Made by a program: the position numbers and the translations under genes
Assembly (NCBI RefSeq): GCF_018141525.1
Contig: NZ_CP064655.1
Location: 2,450,501-2,514,500, forward strand
DNA: 64,000 bases
DNA from: Miltoncostaea marina
GTDB taxonomy: Bacteria; Actinomycetota; Thermoleophilia; Miltoncostaeales; Miltoncostaeaceae
Direction: 5' to 3'
The notes under the pieces: model-generated
The model's input: the letters and a program-made list of their open reading frames with translations, nothing else
What the model was told of the DNA's origin: nothing
Database searches by the model: none
Shown: piece after piece, positions 63,252 to 64,000 of the stretch
Layout: every line of letters starts with the position of its first letter
Numbering within the stretch: position 1 is the stretch's first letter

Positions 63252-64000
63252 ATGGTGGACGACGGCGCGACGGACGGCGGGCGGGGGGCGAGCGGGCGGG
63301 TCCAGGTGCTCGTGGCCGGCGCCGGCGTCGCCGGCGTGGAGACCGCGCTGGCCCTGCGGGCCTTCGCCGGCCCGGCCGTCCGGGTGCGGCTCGTCGACCC
63401 CGGGCGCTGGTTCCGCATCCCCGCCACCGCGACGGCGCGCGCCTTCGGCCCCGGCGGCCCCGTCGAGCACCCCCTCGTCGACGTGGCCGCGCGGGCGGGG
63501 GCCGAGCTGGTCGCGGCGCGGATCGAGGCGGTCGACCCCGCCCGGCGCCTCGTGCTGCTGGCCGGCGGCGCCCCCCTGGCCTACGACGCGCTCATCGTCG
63601 CCGTGGGCGCCCGCGCCGAGCCGTCGGTGCCCGGCGCCCTCAGCTTCCGCGGTCACGCCGACGCGGCGGCGGCGCGCGGCATGGTGGACGACATCGCCCA
63701 GGCGGCCGAGCGCGGGCGGTCGACCCGCATGGCGGTCGTCGTCCCCGAGGGGGGCGCCTGGGCGCTGGCCGGCTACGAGCTGGCCCTGATGGCCCGCGAG
63801 CACCTCGTCGCGGCCGGCGCCGCCGACCGCGTCGAGGTCACGGTCGTGACCGCCGAGGCGATCCCGCTGGCGCCGTTCGGCGCGCGGGCCGCGGCCACCG
63901 TGGCCCGGATGCTCGCGCGCGCCGACGTGCGCGTCAGCGCGGCCACGGCCGTGCGCGGGTGGCGCTGGGGCGCGCTCCAGCTCGCGGACGGCCGCGAGCT
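63252..64000 (+). CDS. FAD-dependent pyridine nucleotide oxidoreductase (3' end beyond window)
   Basis: The first ~249 residues of a two-dinucleotide-fold flavoprotein. The FAD loop is VLVAGAGVAGVETALALR (GxGxxG), followed by VDPGRWFRIP and the ADALIVAVGAR-type ATG/GD region (YDALIVAVGARAEPSVPG). The second dinucleotide fold (MAVVVPEGGAWALAGYELALMARE) is cut by a long strand. The plan resembles NDH-2/sulfide:quinone reductase relatives. ATG 63252 follows GGGGAG by 10 nt; ATG 63243 in frame is an alternative. It is divergent from the GAF kinase and could belong to the redox regulon it senses. Confidence 0.85.
   Translation, partial: MVDDGATDGGRGASGRVQVLVAGAGVAGVETALALRAFAGPAVRVRLVDPGRWFRIPATATARAFGPGGPVEHPLVDVAARAGAELVAARIEAVDPARRLVLLAGGAPLAYDALIVAVGARAEPSVPGALSFRGHADAAAARGMVDDIAQAAERGRSTRMAVVVPEGGAWALAGYELALMAREHLVAAGAADRVEVTVVTAEAIPLAPFGARAAATVARMLARADVRVSAATAVRGWRWGALQLADGRE

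Noticed and set aside
60480-63803. One giant minus-strand protein of over 1,100 codons
   Set aside because: Its N-terminal two thirds is a shadow of the GAF kinase and FAD gene; the true regulator begins at the GTG at 61121, which overlaps the kinase stop.

Overview
The window is very GC-rich (by eye above 70%), with GTG and TTG starts, many 4-nt ATGA/GTGA gene overlaps, and several promoters whose -10 box (TANNNT) lies only 6-7 nt before the start codon. The gene content (GuaB3, PspA with PspAA, a TrkH/KtrB potassium channel, a long ~750-aa isocitrate lyase, CIRCE-controlled groESL, an ECF sigma factor beside a DGPF protein) points to a high-GC actinobacterium. A deep lineage such as the Thermoleophilia would fit, but that is inference. 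No tRNA, rRNA, CRISPR array or complete insertion sequence was found.

Layout. 1-4.6 kb (minus): guaB3 fragment, then AEC transporter-pyrF-D,D-carboxypeptidase-sugar kinase as one overlapping chain. 4.6-5.2 kb: a gene-free stretch with three REP-like hairpin repeats. 5.2-9.3 kb: PASTA lipoprotein and a three-gene type IV pilin-like cluster. 9.4-16.4 kb: GH15 enzyme, a chemoreceptor broken by two frameshifts, an ASCH protein, a manganese riboswitch (yybP-ykoY type) before terC, and trkH. 16.5-21.8 kb (minus): groES-groEL under CIRCE, and the chain rph-rdgB-SDR-membrane protein-zinc ribbon. 21.8-29.4 kb: sirtuin, SDR, orphan AbrB protein, DsbA-like protein with two paralogous alpha/beta hydrolases, thioredoxin-fold pair, flavin reductase, and a DEAD-box helicase with a structured leader. 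29.4-32.2 kb: a frameshifted small gene, then a TPM-domain protein divergent from pspA-pspAA.

32.2-35.3 kb looks like an acquired island: the 3' part of a type I restriction hsdR gene, cut at its 5' end, next to a 23-bp-period repeat array that runs into the start of a DUF4143-type ATPase gene. 35.3-39.6 kb holds a CoA-dependent catabolic operon (nitroreductase, MenB-like hydratase, acyl-CoA ligase) divergent from a TetR regulator, with a palindrome between them. 39.6-48.1 kb: isocitrate lyase, methyltransferase, DUF72, phosphodiester glycosidase, GT4 glycosyltransferase, a tiny acidic ORF and an ABC-F protein. 48.1-52.6 kb (minus): cytochrome c lipoprotein, a NirK-like copper protein with altered ligands, and a large membrane protein with a C-terminal hydrolase-like domain.

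52.7-64 kb is signalling: DGPF protein with an ECF42-like sigma factor; a four-gene overlapping chain of CHASE/PAS histidine kinase, response regulator, REC-PAS-GGDEF-EAL protein and tandem UspA protein; a small barrel protein; a LuxR-type regulator with a GAF-domain kinase (NarL/DevR-like pair); and the start of an FAD oxidoreductase. This suggests linked control of redox/energy stress and c-di-GMP.
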